Counted from the stretch's first letter, positions 22,826-34,882 are shown. The stretch is 64,000 nt of DNA from Leucogyrophana mollusca (GCA_021014945.1 MU266362.1:103474-167473); one strand, 5' to 3'. Translations and numbers: made by a program. Notes: generated by a model not told the origin, from the sequence alone.

Positions 22826-25800
22826 TTATTGCGCACCAAGTAAACTATTCAATGCTCTCTGTACGTCATAGTCATGTGCCTCCAACGCAGCGACAGCTTG
22901 GTTTCGGCTGAAGCCCATTGCGGCAAGTTGCTTGACCGGCTCAACATCGTCCTCAACCGCTGGAGTGGTGTTTGGCTCCTCCACTGTAGTCAGTTGGTGC
23001 GACAGGTGTGACGATGGCAGCGGCGGAACAGAGTCCTGTTTCTTTTTCTTGCCAAACGGTAGGCGGATCTATACAGGCACCAATAAGCAAAAAGGTACAG
23101 AGCAGGTAAAGATAGTACTCAACGCTAAGCTTGGAGTGTCGTGGGGGTGGAGCAGGCTTCTCGTGTACGACTTCCTTAGTGGACGAAGATGTAGACGGCC
23201 GCTGCAACTTCGGAGAAGCTGCCCGAGGTGGTGGCGATGTGGCCCGTGGCTGGGGCGAAGCTGACCGTATCGAAGTAACGCGGGGAGAAGAAGGCCCTCG
23301 TGGTGACGTCGGAGGTGACACACTTGGAAACGGTTTCCCAGCCTCGGAGGGCGGAGGAGAAGCCGAGGAGGTAAACGCTTTAGATGACCGGGACGAAAAT
23401 GAATTGTCCAGCTTTAGCGCCTGAGAGGATTCAAGCCCTCCGAAAGCGTCTTCGAATGAGATCCCTCCTACATCTGTATGAGCAGGTGCGCTCTTGTCAG
23501 CTGTAGGTGCAGCAGCTGGGGGGTTCCAAGGCCCTGACGAGAAGGCATCATCAAAAGAGGCCGGGGCGGCCTGTGCGGGAGGAGCTGCCGGCGTCCCACT
23601 GTTCACAGGCCGGGAGAAGATATCTGGCGCTCCATTCGCAGGGGCAACCGCGTTTTTAGAGGATGCGGCAGTGCCGTTCGCAGCAGCTGCAGCCGCGGTA
23701 GGTAGTGGTGGGAACGGTGATGCTGATCCAGTAGCAGATCCGAAATCAAAGTTATCCTCGAACGCAGAGTCAAATGAGAAAGTGGAAGCCGGCTGCGTGG
23801 GTCCCTGATTCGAGATCTTCCCGAGCGCTTCGTCAAAACTGTTCAAACCGCTTGTGCCATGCGGGACGACGATGTAACTTGAGGCCGCAGTAGTGCTGGG
23901 AGAAAAGGCTTGGGAAGCCTCCACCGAATTTGAACCTGTGCTGAAAGGAGCACCGAAGACATCAACCGCAGCAGAGCCATTTTTGTCGGGTGAAGTGATA
24001 TCGGTCTGCGGGGGAGAAGCTGGGGTGGCAGAAAGAGGTGCTTGTTCGGCGCCGTCGTTTGTCTCGCCAAATGCGTCATCAAAAGATATGGACGCGTTGG
24101 AGACGGAGGTCTCCGCAGTGGGTGTGCTCTTGGAGTCGCCTGTGGGACGCTGTTCAGCCTCGTAGTCCTCTTCATCGCTATCCGTGTCGCTGTCTGTGTC
24201 GTCAACATCCAACTCTTGGAGGTCTGTAGAGAGGTCGGTCTCGTCGTGATGCTCCTGAACGGGTTGGACTCCCGAGATATCATCAATGGCGGGGAAGTGT
24301 ACAGCGCTGCTGTCAAGGGACACGGGATGAGAGGTGGCAGGCGCGGCCTGTTGACTGCCTGGACTGACGCCATTGGGTGGGGTAGAGAATTGCTCCTCGC
24401 TGATGGGCGAAGAAACCATGTCATCCATCTCTCCAAATACTGACTTGCTAGTTGCGCGAGGGGTAGTAGTGCCGAAGTCAACAGCATCTGTATCCGGAGC
24501 ATTGTCGGATGGTTGCCCTGGTTCCGTTTTGGTCCCAAATGCTTGTGAGAAACCAAATGGATCTTCTTGCGTTGCAACCGTGTGAGCAGGGGGACCAAGC
24601 CCTGGTGGCGATGATAGGCCAGGGGGTGTGGGCAAGGATGCCTGGTTGAACGGAAGGAACGGTGATTGGGACCGAGGGGTCGATGCGTCCGACGACATGG
24701 CCAATCTTTCGAATGGGTTGTTGCTTTTGACGCTGGCAGGGCTCATGGCACCAGTCAGATCCGGGGTAAGCGGTAGAGGTTGGGCAGCAGCAAAGCTCAA
24801 CGAGTCGGTGGGCGATTTCGCCCTCTCGAACGCGTTATGCGACGGGATAGTAGCGTCCTTCTCAAGTTCGGCCTCTGCTTCCTCCCGTTCTTTAATCGTC
24901 GAGGTAACTTCCTCCTGTGCTTCCAATAGCTCTTTGTCGACTTTGGCTTTCTCAGCTTCTTTCGTGGCAAGTTGCTTCTTCGCGATTGCGAGGAGACCCT
25001 TCTGCTGCTTCGCGTCTTTCTTTGCCTTTTCAATCTCCTGCTTCACCGCCGTGATTTGCGCGCTCGCTTCAGCCATCCTTCGGTTGAGATCTCTCACTTC
25101 CTCCTTGTCGCGCAGGAATGCCCCTTCTACTTCTGCTTTCTCCACTCGCACGGCACTAAGATCACTCTCCCCCCGAATCAGCTCCTCCCTTCCCTTCTGA
25201 ATTTCTGCACTCTGTGTAGCATGGCGCTCACGAAGGGTAGCAAGAAGAGTCGTCTCGGTTTCGTAAGAAGCCTTAGCAGATGCCAATTGAGTCTGCAGAG
25301 CAGATAGCTGCGCGGCTTGATTGGCGAGCGTGGCTTCGAGAGCCTCACGCTCAGCTTTGGTAGTGTTTAGGGAGCGATTGGTCGAATTGAGCTGGTTCTG
25401 GACATTGCCGATTTCCGCAGACTGGTCGTGAAGTGGTGGCGAGGAATGTGTGTCGTCATCGTCCCCTAGCAGATCTCGATTAAATGCTAATGCAAAAGCT
25501 TTATCAGGGAAGCCCAGGTGACAAAAGCCGATGGGACTTACAAGACGTAGCAGCTGAAGCGCCAAAGGGGTCCTGTGGGGTTTGTGTAGGGTGAGAAGAA
25601 GGTGGTGGGGCGAAGGCAACGTGATGCGAGCCTGTCGACTGAGGCTGCAACCCGCTCATTTGGGGCTGAGTGTGCACAGCCGAAGGCGGCGGAGAATCGT
25701 CCCAAAGGAGATCGCGCAGCTGCTCTTGGGGCTTTGGAGGTGCAGCGAATGCGGTACCATTGGCTCGCATGGATGGTGGTATTAGTGTTGAGGGCAATAC

Positions 25801-27142
25801 GTCAGGGATGTCTTTCCCAGAAAGCTTGCTCTGGATGAGGTGCATGGCGACTGCAAAACCATCACGAGTAAGACGGCCATCGTTGTTGATATCTGCAAGA
25901 TCCCTGAAGTAGCGATATCAACAGAGATCAAAACGCAGTAAACCAGACGCACCAGACTTGTGCCAAGATATCCTCGGACAGCTTTGACTGCAACATGAAA
26001 GGGACTGCTACATCACCTTCGATATAGCCATGGTGCTGCGAGTCCAAAGTGTCAAAAAAGCGATCTGCACCGGCTTTCTCTGCTGCAGTGACGTCCCAAT
26101 GCCCAGTAGCTTGAGGGGCCGCGGACGGGAACGCTGGTACCGTAGGTGCGAGCCCGCTACCGCCCGGACGCCTGGATGGTAAAGGAGGTGCCGAAGATAA
26201 TTGGCCCGTAAGTTGCGACTGGACAGCAGGGTGCTTTGGCGCAAAACTCGAAGCAGCAGGACTACTCAGCGCTGCGCTACCGCCCGTGGAGTGGGCTGCT
26301 ACACCGTCCAGATGCCGACCACCCGCTTGTTCATAAAGACCTGGTGGAAGGGTTGTGGGAACAAAGGAGAGCTGGCCGGACATACAAGCTTGTATTAGGT
26401 ACATCGCGATGGTGAAGTCAGTGGAGTCGAGAGAACCACGATCCTGCGTGTCGCAAAGAGACCTGCGCCAGAACAAGCGTAAATTGGTGAGTACAATGAA
26501 ACACGGCCTACATACCAAATTTGAGACAGTTTGTCAACAGGAAGCTTGGACTTGACGAAAACATCCCGCGCTTTGTCGCCTTATGCAAGAGTTAGTCACA
26601 ACGGTTGGGCGTGTTCCTACACAAGACGAACCGCTGAGGAGGCCATTCACTGGCCCACAACCTTGGAATAACCGGCTAAACTTGGCTTTGTCCTGCGGTG
26701 TCAGGACTGGGAGGCCAGGAGGAGGGGATTTGGGTATTGACATTGCAGACATTCCGGTAGTCTGCGGGGCTAGAGGAGCCTGCACCCCCTCGATAGTAGC
26801 CAGTGGCCCAGCTATTAGCTCAAACCATAAGCAACTTGACATTCTCGAACTCGAGGTGATCTCACGTTTGCTAAGCAACGCTTGTGACATCTTCTCCCCC
26901 TTCTGCGCCCAGCCCATCAGTCGTACAGCTATCGCGACGCCCTTCTTCGTCAGGAAACCGTTATTGTCATCATCCGCCATGCCCCAGATTTCGCCGAGCA
27001 CACTTGGGGAAAGCTTCGCGCCTCCGAACACCTTAACGGCGACATCACCTGTCAGAATTCCAAGCTTTTGGGTATCTGCCTGAGCGAATATCTGATTCAC
27101 GAGTGCAAGCTCTGCGGGCGACGGCGCAAAGTTGCTCGACAT
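22826..27142 (-). CDS. Ede1/Eps15-like endocytic scaffold with three EH domains, coiled coil and UBA
   Basis: Starts [22 protein letters not shown]1 includes [20 protein letters not shown] with the Ca-loop-like [14 protein letters not shown]2 lies around 26200-26560 ([20 protein letters not shown]). EH3 lies around 25800-26110 ([23 protein letters not shown]). A coiled coil of about 200 residues follows ([20 protein letters not shown] through [20 protein letters not shown]), then a long disordered region with repeated SFDDAF-like motifs and NPFER-type motifs. The C-terminal exon encodes [18 protein letters not shown], a UBA domain, ending NSLLGAQ. This order matches yeast Ede1, an early-arriving clathrin-endocytosis scaffold that binds NPF motifs (EH) and ubiquitin (UBA). 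Introns interrupt mainly the EH part. Confidence 0.92.
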
Positions 27143-27428
27143 GGTGCCGACTATTGGAAGAGTATAAGTTATGTATGGCTTGGAGTTGATGGCGAAACTG
27201 AGAAACTGCGTAAGCAGCGGAGCAAGTGAGCCGCCGATCCCTGCCGAACGGACCCGACCGCAAATTCAGACTCAGAATAAGGGCTTTAATAAATAATGCA
27301 AGGAATGTTATCTCACGTGACCACCGCGTCTCTTTGTGGTCGAATTGCAGCCGCGGTTTCTCTGTTCTTGCAGCATACCACCACCATCCTCGTGTTCTCC
27401 TCTCCCCAACAACGAACTTTTCGGAATA
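27143..27428. promoter_or_regulatory. Divergent promoter, EH scaffold and UBE2C-type gene
   Basis: 286 bp between opposite start codons. No named motif stands out; a shared promoter is inferred from geometry. Confidence 0.4.
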
Positions 27429-28362
27429 ATGGATCAGATCACCTCGGCACTTGCACCCCCTAGGGCAGCACCTAAAGCTGCAGTATCAGGCACGCCGAGC
27501 GAAATGCCGGGCAGTGTCACGAAACGGTTTGCTTTGCATCTCCTGCCCAGTGTTCCAATCCACTGATGTAATTCTCCCCACCAGGTTAAGTAATGAACTC
27601 ATGACCTTGATGGTATACCTGTTTATTTATTTCGAAGCCACCATGAGCTCATCAAGTTGGTCAGATGTCCTCTTCCCCAGGCATTGTTAGTGGGCTCTGT
27701 TAACATATTGTGTTCATTCATTTACTCGATAAACACTTCAGTCCGCCTTCCCAAAAAGCGACGCCAACCTTTTCGAATGGGTGGGCACGATAGAAGGTCC
27801 CGCAGCCACAGTAAGTTTGGGTATATTTCAGAATACGATATCTCCCGTAGTAATATCCGGGTAGATCTATGCCGGCCTGGCATTCAGAATCTCTATATCT
27901 TTTCCCAGCAATTATCCGTACACTGCTCCGACGATAAAATTCGAAACACCCTGTTACCACCCCAATGTTGACATTGTCGGCGGAGCAATCTGCCTGGATA
28001 TTTTACAGGTGGGTTGAAGGCAATTTTGGGATGGCGTATGCTTATACATGCCACCTAGGACAAATGGTCGGCTGTGTACAGTGTCCAGACCGTTTTGCTT
28101 TCACTACAGTCTCTGCTTGGAGGTTTGTCGCCGTATTGTCAATGTTTGTCCTTAAATTTCAATCAACCTTCTCTCGCAGAACCCAACAACGCATCCCCTC
28201 TTAATCCTGATGCTGCAGGGCTCTGGAACTCGCCTGAAGGTACGTGGCTCCATTCTGCCCCGACAATGGTGCCAAAATCAACCCGCCCCGCCCCCAATCC
28301 GGACAGCCTTCAAAATTCAACTCATGAAACACTACCGCCCGCTCACAGACGCGTCGACATAG
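27429..28362 (+). CDS. Ubiquitin-conjugating enzyme E2 C type (UbcH10/Ubc11)
   Basis: Starts [20 protein letters not shown], an N-terminal extension typical of UBE2C. It is followed by [75 protein letters not shown] (HPN and catalytic Cys), [20 protein letters not shown] and [17 protein letters not shown]. The final exon, taken after an acceptor at about 28305, gives [12 protein letters not shown] and ends TDAST, matching the usual E2C C-terminal helix. UBE2C works with the anaphase-promoting complex to ubiquitinate cyclin and securin. At least seven introns. Reading through the last donor would give a tail unlike the family, so I prefer the spliced end. Confidence 0.88.
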
Positions 28363-28438
28363 CGTTTCAAGGTGTACCCATCATATAGATACCAACTGGA
28401 CATCTTTAATCACTCAGATGTCCCACCTTCCGGTCTTG

Positions 28439-28968
28439 TCACACAAGGCCTCGCATAGTTGTAGTAGATGTGGTTTTCTCCTGTATCCCGTAATGTCGCT
28501 CAGTGTACTTTTCCCATTCCATGCGCTGTTTGTGCTGCGAGTTGTCCAGCGAGTCTGAGTAAAAATTTCCCTTCTGCCTGTGTCGCCTTCGCGACCGTCA
28601 CCAGTGAAGTCGAAAGCACTGTACAGCCACATGCGTTCATCAAAGGATTTCGCTCCCAAAGCCAGTTCCATCGCTTGTCGCAAACAAACTGCTTCAGCAT
28701 CATATTTTCCCTCAGGCAGCTGTGCTCCTGTCTTCCTTGTCTATCGTTCCTTTGTTTTCGTTGTTCTGAAGGTCCTATCACTTGAGTTAACTGTACCTGT
28801 CCTATTCGCTTGTCCGTGGCTACACTCAGTCACCCACAACTTCCACATATCACGCACAGGTGACCTGATTGATTCGTAATCTTCGCTGTCAGTCCTTTCT
28901 TGTCGTCCGTCGTGGGCAATGCTGAGTATAACATTGAAACGCGCAGTGCAGAGCACACATCCGCTCAT
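28439..28968 (-). CDS. Unrecognised small protein, three exons
   Basis: I do not recognise this protein. The exon structure is convincing: an exon containing DMWKLWVTECSHGQANRT, an intron (about 28729-28796), an exon reading AQLPEGKYDAEAVCLRQAME with FDERMWLYSAFDF, a 47-base intron (about 28562-28608), and a last exon with DSLDNSQHKQRMEWEKYTER and the stop at 28439-28441. Joins keep frame with GT-AG sites. The protein is acidic and helical-looking, about 100-150 residues, with no obvious signal or TM segment. The start is uncertain: ATG at 28966-28968 or at 28846-28848. The 3' end is 77 bp from the convergent E2 stop. Confidence 0.5.
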
Positions 28969-29035
28969 TTTATTTCTCGGGTCGTTCAAACCAGGCCAAA
29001 CCAGGCCAACTCTTCATCCATTCGCTCCCCCAAAA

Positions 29036-29416
29036 ATGCCCCGTCGCTCACCTCCTACCGCCCTCCGTCTCGTCCAGGGCCCCCTTCCTCCCCGCAGTCA
29101 ACCAAAGCATACGTTACCTTCAATTCCCATCCCCGCCTTTCATCCGGCAGATTCTCTCCTTCGAGGGCCAACTCCACCCCCTCGTACTCGCCGCCCAGGT
29201 CATACATACATGATCTCCGCAGAACTTCCTCCGCTCGATCTCTCGTCGATCTGCCGACCTAGCTCCAGCTGTAGCTCAAGTCCCACATCATCGCCCATAT
29301 CCGCGTCGAGCGGGAAGCGGATCAGAGGTCCTTGGGACCACTCGAGCAGTATATCGTTGCAATTTGATGTGGATAGTTTGTTGGCACTACCAAAGCCTGT
29401 GGCTGTCGGTATATAA
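29036..29416 (+). CDS. Small Pro/Ser/Arg-rich protein of unknown function
   Basis: A single uninterrupted frame of 126 codons starting MPRRSPPTALRLVQGPLPP. It is rich in Pro, Ser and Arg, and after a serine cluster has GKRIRGPWDHSSSISLQFD and ends LALPKPVAVGI. No signal peptide or TM. The composition fits an intrinsically disordered regulator. An alternative is that it is the first exon of a longer gene continuing at 29540-30870, with a donor near 29408, but I could not join the phases cleanly. Recognition: none beyond a vague resemblance to short basidiomycete hypothetical proteins. Confidence 0.45.
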   Translation: MPRRSPPTALRLVQGPLPPRSQPKHTLPSIPIPAFHPADSLLRGPTPPPRTRRPGHTYMISAELPPLDLSSICRPSSSCSSSPTSSPISASSGKRIRGPWDHSSSISLQFDVDSLLALPKPVAVGI

Positions 29417-29539
29417 ACGAGTTCTTGCTGGGAGATTCTGGGGAGTGACTTTTATTCACTGAATGAGACTGGTGCTCAAGCTTATATTTCTTCTATGTTT
29501 TGGGTCTTCGGGTAATGTCATGTACATGCTTGATGCATT

Positions 29540-30880
29540 TCTTATTTCATTCACTTGTCTTCCGGAAGATATCTTTTGGAGTTTGCGAGTCGAGATGTGT
29601 TGTCCTCACTCGCTGGCTTTCCCGTATCGCCATTTCAGGTTTCGCATTCTGATCTTTCCACCCCCCTTCCATCATCGGTAACTTATCTTGTCTCCGCAAC
29701 TAAAGACTCAGAGAACACAACAGGTAATTTGGTCTATGAAGTGGCTTCACCGGCTTCCTAGTTCCCAACTGCGGATTCCGTTAGATTATTCCAACATCGA
29801 CATGTCATTTCGCGGACTCCCAGGTCGCACGTGGCGCTACTTACCTTCATTGTTCAGATGCTCTCGCTCACTTGGGTATTACGATGATCCAACACAATAC
29901 GTTCGTCCTCGGTCGACGAGGTTCCTTGATCAATGAACGAGGAGAACGTCGGGGTCTTCTAGATAGCTTCTTAGAGGCTACATCCGAGAGCGGTAGCAAC
30001 GATCTCAGTGCCTCGAGATGCAATGTGTAACTGCAATCCTCAGACCCCCTGTTTCCAGGCCCGTACCAAACCCTCGCCCATCGTCGACGCCCGGGCCATT
30101 TACCAAGCTATTCCACGAGAAGCAAATAAATAGTCAGGTGTGCTCATTGTCTGTCCATCAGGACCTGCGTTCCTCACTGGATTTTCTCGTATATTGCCAT
30201 TATACCTTCCTTCATTCTTTCAGTTTCATGCAAACTGTTCGTATCTCGATGCACGTTGGAGTCAAATGGTGCCTTGCTGGCACGGTTCCCTGGGCAGCGT
30301 TCCCAGAATGTAAGCGCATCTTTCAACACCAAACATGTGCTACATCTCACAATATTAGGACTATGGTGATACTTTGCCCGTCACGCAGACTTGCATTGAC
30401 ATCCTTGAGGATGCCAGCAGTCGCGAGCCACCCATATTGCAGACTTCCGGGTACCCAGGATAGCGATTTGCCGAGATATCTCAAACCACTGACTTATCGG
30501 CGCTATGTTGAATACCCCAAAACCCTTCGCTTTGGGGGGGGGCTCCTCCAAGAAGGTCTGGCCCCGCACTTTCATAAAGCGAGGCAGCCCTGGTCATCCG
30601 TCCCGAAACCTGGTTTTCTCTATGCAGAAGACTCCGGCAAAGGATGGTTCTTACGAGGCTGCGACAGCATTGGCGCTCGGAGCAGAATCCAAGCAAACAG
30701 CGCTGATGCTCTCAGCTCAGCCAGCCCATCACCACGCGCGAGTAGACGCAAGTGTGGAGACGGTCTCCTCACTATCGCGTGTTGCTGTAAATTGGCGCAG
30801 TGAACCTGGATACTTCTGCATCCTGACGATCACTATCATGTATATGCTTACATGTCCAAATGGATACTGCTGATGACACT
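29540..30880 (+). other. Unresolved coding-like region, possible multi-exon gene
   Basis: Several stretches read as exon-like sequence in different frames: YLLEFASRDVLSSLAGFPVS (about 29560-29635), YLHCSDALAHLGITMIQHN with VLGRRGSLINERGERRG (29840-30030), TKPSPIVDARAIYQAIPRE (about 30060-30125), LESNGALLARFPGQRSQN (30250-30310), TCIDILEDASSREPPILQ (30385-30450) and WPRTFIKRGSPGHPSRN onward (30550-30805). Some are bordered by acceptable splice sites, for example an acceptor at about 30359. I could not build one clean model. A run of nine G at about 30534-30542 could hide a sequencing or replication slip. It may be a true gene of unknown function or a decaying one. Confidence 0.35.
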
Positions 30881-31194
30881 CATACAACTTGGTCTGTTGA
30901 GCTCGTGCCGGATTACAATGCGAGCCCGAAGCCGCACGATTGCTTGTGTTCCAGTCATCACCAGCCCTTACAATGGGGTAGTGGTTGAATAGAAAAATAA
31001 TTCCAAGACATGACTAACGTTATTGGTGGCGTGGAACAAGTGCGATGGGATGTTTTGCCACCCTGCATATCCCATTTCGGTGTTCATCATCGTCTTCTTA
31101 TACGCTTTTCTCTTCCTGCCTTGTTTTTTTTCCAAGTCCTGTTACGAGCGGTTTTTAAGGCTAAATCTGTGGTTCGCAAGTCTCAAGGTTCATC
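30881..31194. other. Upstream region of the RRM-R3H gene
   Basis: 314 bp of probable promoter and 5' UTR, with pyrimidine-rich sequence around 31085-31140. No gene seen. Confidence 0.35.
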
Positions 31195-32967
31195 ATGACA
31201 AGTTCTCCAACTCCAGACATATCCTCCTTGTCGCTCAGCTCTCAGCCATCTCAGCAACGTCTTCACGACAATTACGATTATGAAGGCAGCGGCAATGGCA
31301 GACCCCAGTATCAGTTTTCTTCTACATCTCCCCCGATCTCTAGCCAGTCACAGTATAATCCACTCGGTATGAGTCCGTCACCTCTGAAGATGAAGCCTCT
31401 CCGTGGCGGTCTTCCCACCGTGCGTTATTTTATACAATTTTAAGCGTGCTGAGCGTGTAATCTGACGGCTTCTCCGCCACTCCAGCAATGGCTCGACAAC
31501 GCCATGGCCGTACCCGACAATCGTTCCCTTTCGCCCAACAATAATTCCGATTTCTCGTCCTCTGGTGGCTCTCCCCCTATGGGTCATCTCGCAGGCCCAC
31601 CCATGGCGCCATCAACACCGAGTCAACTTGCTGATGATGAGATTATACCCACGGCTATTGTTATCAAGAACATACCTTTCAACGTTAAACGCGAAACGCT
31701 CCTTGATATAATCGTCAGTGCTCATCCCGTCAAACATCGATGAATTTCATTGACACGTCTGTTTAGGCATCTCTGTCAATTCCTACGCCTTACGCCTTTA
31801 ACTACCATCTCGATCAACAGGGCTCTTTCCGAGGTCTGGCTTTCGCCAATTTTCGCCAATCCGTCGATGCGGACGCTGTCGTCGCCGCGTTGAATGGTTT
31901 TGATGTCCAAGGGCGTAAGTTGCGCGTTGAGTACAAAAAGGTTCTTCAAGCTGGCGAGAAAGAGCGTATCGAGAGAGAGAAGGCGATTCGTCGAATGCGT
32001 TCCATGCAGCTGGAGAAGGAGCATGCAGTTCAGCAACAATACGACGACTTCGGCCCTGTGGTGGCTCCCACATTTACGCCTCAGCGCTCCTTCTCTTCTG
32101 GTGCATATCCCCAACAACAGCAATACTCTCCACCGCCTGTTCCTCCCCTGCCAGTCGCACAGCCCTATAATCCTGCATCATCTCCTCCCGTTGCTCCAGC
32201 GACACCTAACCCTTCGGAGAAGGCTTCCTCTAATGAGCTGGACTTGAACGACCCTTCTACCCTGGAAATTTATTCTCGTATTTTGCTTTTCAAGGACGAT
32301 CGCATGAGAGATGAACTCGCATTCTCGCGGACACTCAGCCCTAAGCAAAGGAGAGTCGTTCATCTGATCGCCCAAAAGTTGGGCGTGTATCACTACTCGG
32401 TTGGAGAAGGCGAAGATAGGTACGCCGTCGTCACTCGTATTGATCCTAATCGGGTAAGTCTCTTCAATGAAGAATATTTTCATGTTTAACTCTCCCCCTC
32501 AGACTCAGCGTGCTCAACCTGCCACTCTATCACGTGCGCCTTCCGCATATCTTTCGGCGTCTTCCTCGCAGTCCCAGCTCGCCAGCTCTCTGAGGATGAA
32601 AAAATCCATGCCGGATATGAAAACATTGCACACCCAAGCCCCACGTCTCACTTCCCGTGCCTCTAATGGCAACATTCGCGAAGGCTATGCCACCATCGCA
32701 TCCCCCTCGCGCCGCTCCCCTGGTGGTTTCGGCGCATTGTTCGGAAACAGTGGATTTGGCAGCACTATCCCTCCCGTCCCCAGCTTGCCCTCCAGTGTAA
32801 CTGGTTCCATGAACGGCGGTATGAATGACGGCCCCGGGAGTGGTGTTATGAGACAGCCGCGGGGTCCTGGTGTCGGTGGATTCGGTGCGCGACGAACGCC
32901 AGGCGGTGACACTTTGACCAGAGGCAGCGGACTCGAAGCTCGGTCCCACGAGCCTCTGGAAATATAG
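31195..32967 (+). CDS. RRM and R3H domain RNA-binding protein, Pin4/Cip2 type
   Basis: Starts MTSSPTPDISSLSLSSQPSQ, a Ser/Pro/Gln-rich N-terminus. The RRM reads TAIVIKNIPFNVKRETLLDI (RNP2 region), then GSFRGLAFANFRQ (RNP1) and GFDVQGRKLRVEYKK. A helical Arg/Glu-rich stretch follows, then a Pro/Gln-rich linker. The R3H domain contains LEIYSRILLFKDDRMRDELA and VVHLIAQKLGVYHYSVGEG. The Gly/Pro/Arg-rich C-terminus ends RSHEPLEI. This domain order matches fungal Pin4 (budding yeast) and Cip2 (fission yeast), linked to mRNA control in cell-cycle and stress responses. Introns at about 31421-31485, 31712-31767 and 32455-32503. Confidence 0.85.
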
Positions 32968-33488
32968 ATAGCGACAACAAGGATAAAGTCCCCCCAGCCG
33001 AGACATCTTCAAGGCAGGTTTGTGGATGGTTCATGCATTAATACAATGGTTCCCGTTCATAGTTTTTCCTCCGTTCTCAGGGTTATTTCACCAGAATCTC
33101 TTCCCACCTATGGTCTTTACTCTTAAACTTCTTGTATACTGCAACCTCATCAGATCCCATCCAAACACCGACTTTCCTTAATATTTCCTGCTCATTCCAT
33201 TGCAGCGCCTGCAAGAAATCGCTCTCTCAATTCAGCCTCTGTTTTCCGTCAGGATTGCTTGCTTCTCAATTATATATATCATAGCCATTGATTGAAATAA
33301 ATCTATGTGTTGCCTTGTCCTCAAGCGCTCATCTTGGCAATACATATATAGCCTAATTTCATTACATTACTTAAGTTAAAGCTTTGTTTGTTTCAAAGGC
33401 TGTTGCCAAACAACGCCAGAATGGAATTGATCGAGGGTATTTCAAGTTGAAAATTGACTACCTTTGAATTCTGGGGCATCTGCTGGGG
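32968..33488. other. Intergenic: 3' region of RRM-R3H gene and EndoG promoter
   Basis: 521 bp, AT-rich toward the right with a short TA repeat near 33271-33284. No supported gene. Confidence 0.4.
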
Positions 33489-34882
33489 ATGCCAAACTCT
33501 GCTATTATCCATGCTGCGTGCTTTGCGGTCGGAGCCGTGGTGGGAGGGGGTGTCGTTGCCGTTTCTTCAAGAAAGCGACATCTTTCTTTACCTCCGTCTA
33601 CAGACGCGAATGTAGCGCCAATAACGTCTCCAGTGATCGACATGGGTCCCGGTGGAAGTGCGCGGCTCTCCAGTACTTATGATGCCGTCGCACTGGCTGG
33701 ACCTGTCCTCAAGTATGGGAATCCAGGTTCGTCAACGCGGGTACAGGGAAGCCGTTCAGTATGCTCACCTCGGGCTGTGTTGTCAGGTCCCGTATCAGAT
33801 CTTTTGGTCCGCCGCGCTTACACTGCAGCATATGACCGCCGTCTTCGTCATCCGTCCTGGGTTCGCTTTTTTCTTCCTGTGTGCAACGGACTGAATTACT
33901 GAGCGCGTTTGGCCCCTTCAGACAGCTGAGCACCTTAGCTTGTCGACTTTAGGTCGTTCAGGGCGGGAGGTTCCATTATTCTCCGACGAGTCGGGGGATA
34001 GATCGAAGTCGACTTTCAAGGAGGACGAATCCCTTCCTACTGCCTTCCGCGCAAAACTGCAGGACTATTTCCGTAGTGGGTATGATCGCGGTCACATGTA
34101 AGCAAATCGAGGTAATTTGCCAGTCGACGTGTATCTCAACCAAATCAGGGTGCCGGCCGCCGACGCCAAGATTTCGCAAGAAGCAATGGACGAAACTTTC
34201 TTGCTCTCAAATATTGCTCCTCAGGTCGGCGCTGGCTTCAATCGACATTGTAAGTCGCAGCTATTAATGTGTGATTCTTCGTTCACTCACAGAGTCACGT
34301 CGCTCAGACTGGGCTTATCTAGAAGACTGGTGCAGACGTCTCACCGGTTCTTTCGCAGACGTCTATGTCTTCACTATACCTTTATACCTGCCCCGCCTTG
34401 AGGCCGATGGCAAATGGCGAGTGGTATGTTCATGCCTTCCCACCACATAATTGCGTGCCAGGCTAATTGCGTTGACTGAAGACCCACGAAGTCATTGGAT
34501 CACCGCCCAACGTCGCTGTGCCTACCCACTTCGCCAAAGTTGTACTAGCTACAAGACCATCCTCGCCCTCAACGCCAGATATCCCAGAAATTTCGACCGG
34601 GGCTTTCGTGCTACCTAACGCTGTTATATCCGATGAGGCTCCTCTGCAAAGCTTCGTGATGCCTGGTATGTCTCGTTGGGAACCACGTGGAACCAATCCG
34701 CTCATATACTGTCTACAGTGGATGCTGTAGAACGGGCTGCAGGCCTGACCCTTTTTTCTGATGCAATCAAGACGTCGTCGAAACACATATGCAAAACCAC
34801 AAAGTGCGAGGTTCTAGTTCGCAGATTCGATGACGCACAGAAGAGACCAGATATGCGTAGAGCTATCTCAGCACCGAAGTGA
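33489..34882 (+). CDS. Mitochondrial DNA/RNA non-specific endonuclease (EndoG/Nuc1 family)
   Basis: Starts MPNSAIIHAACFAVGAVVGG, a hydrophobic N-terminal segment as in Nuc1, followed by SSRKR. The conserved core includes GPVSDLLVRRAYTAAYDRRL, an intron-spanning DRGHMVPAAD (the catalytic His and metal site; intron about 34099-34149), DETFLLSNIAPQVGAGFNRH (metal-binding Asn) and the second half WRVTHEVIGSPPNVAVPTHF with AKVVLATR. The C-terminus ends RPDMRRAISAPK. Nuc1 sits in the mitochondrial intermembrane space, degrades mitochondrial nucleic acid and takes part in cell death. All catalytic positions I can identify are kept. Confidence 0.92.

Noticed and set aside
23843..24598. Long minus-strand frame of 251 codons overlapping the EH scaffold in another frame
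   Set aside because: It is a shadow of the disordered region of the EH scaffold, whose own frame carries the meaningful motifs.
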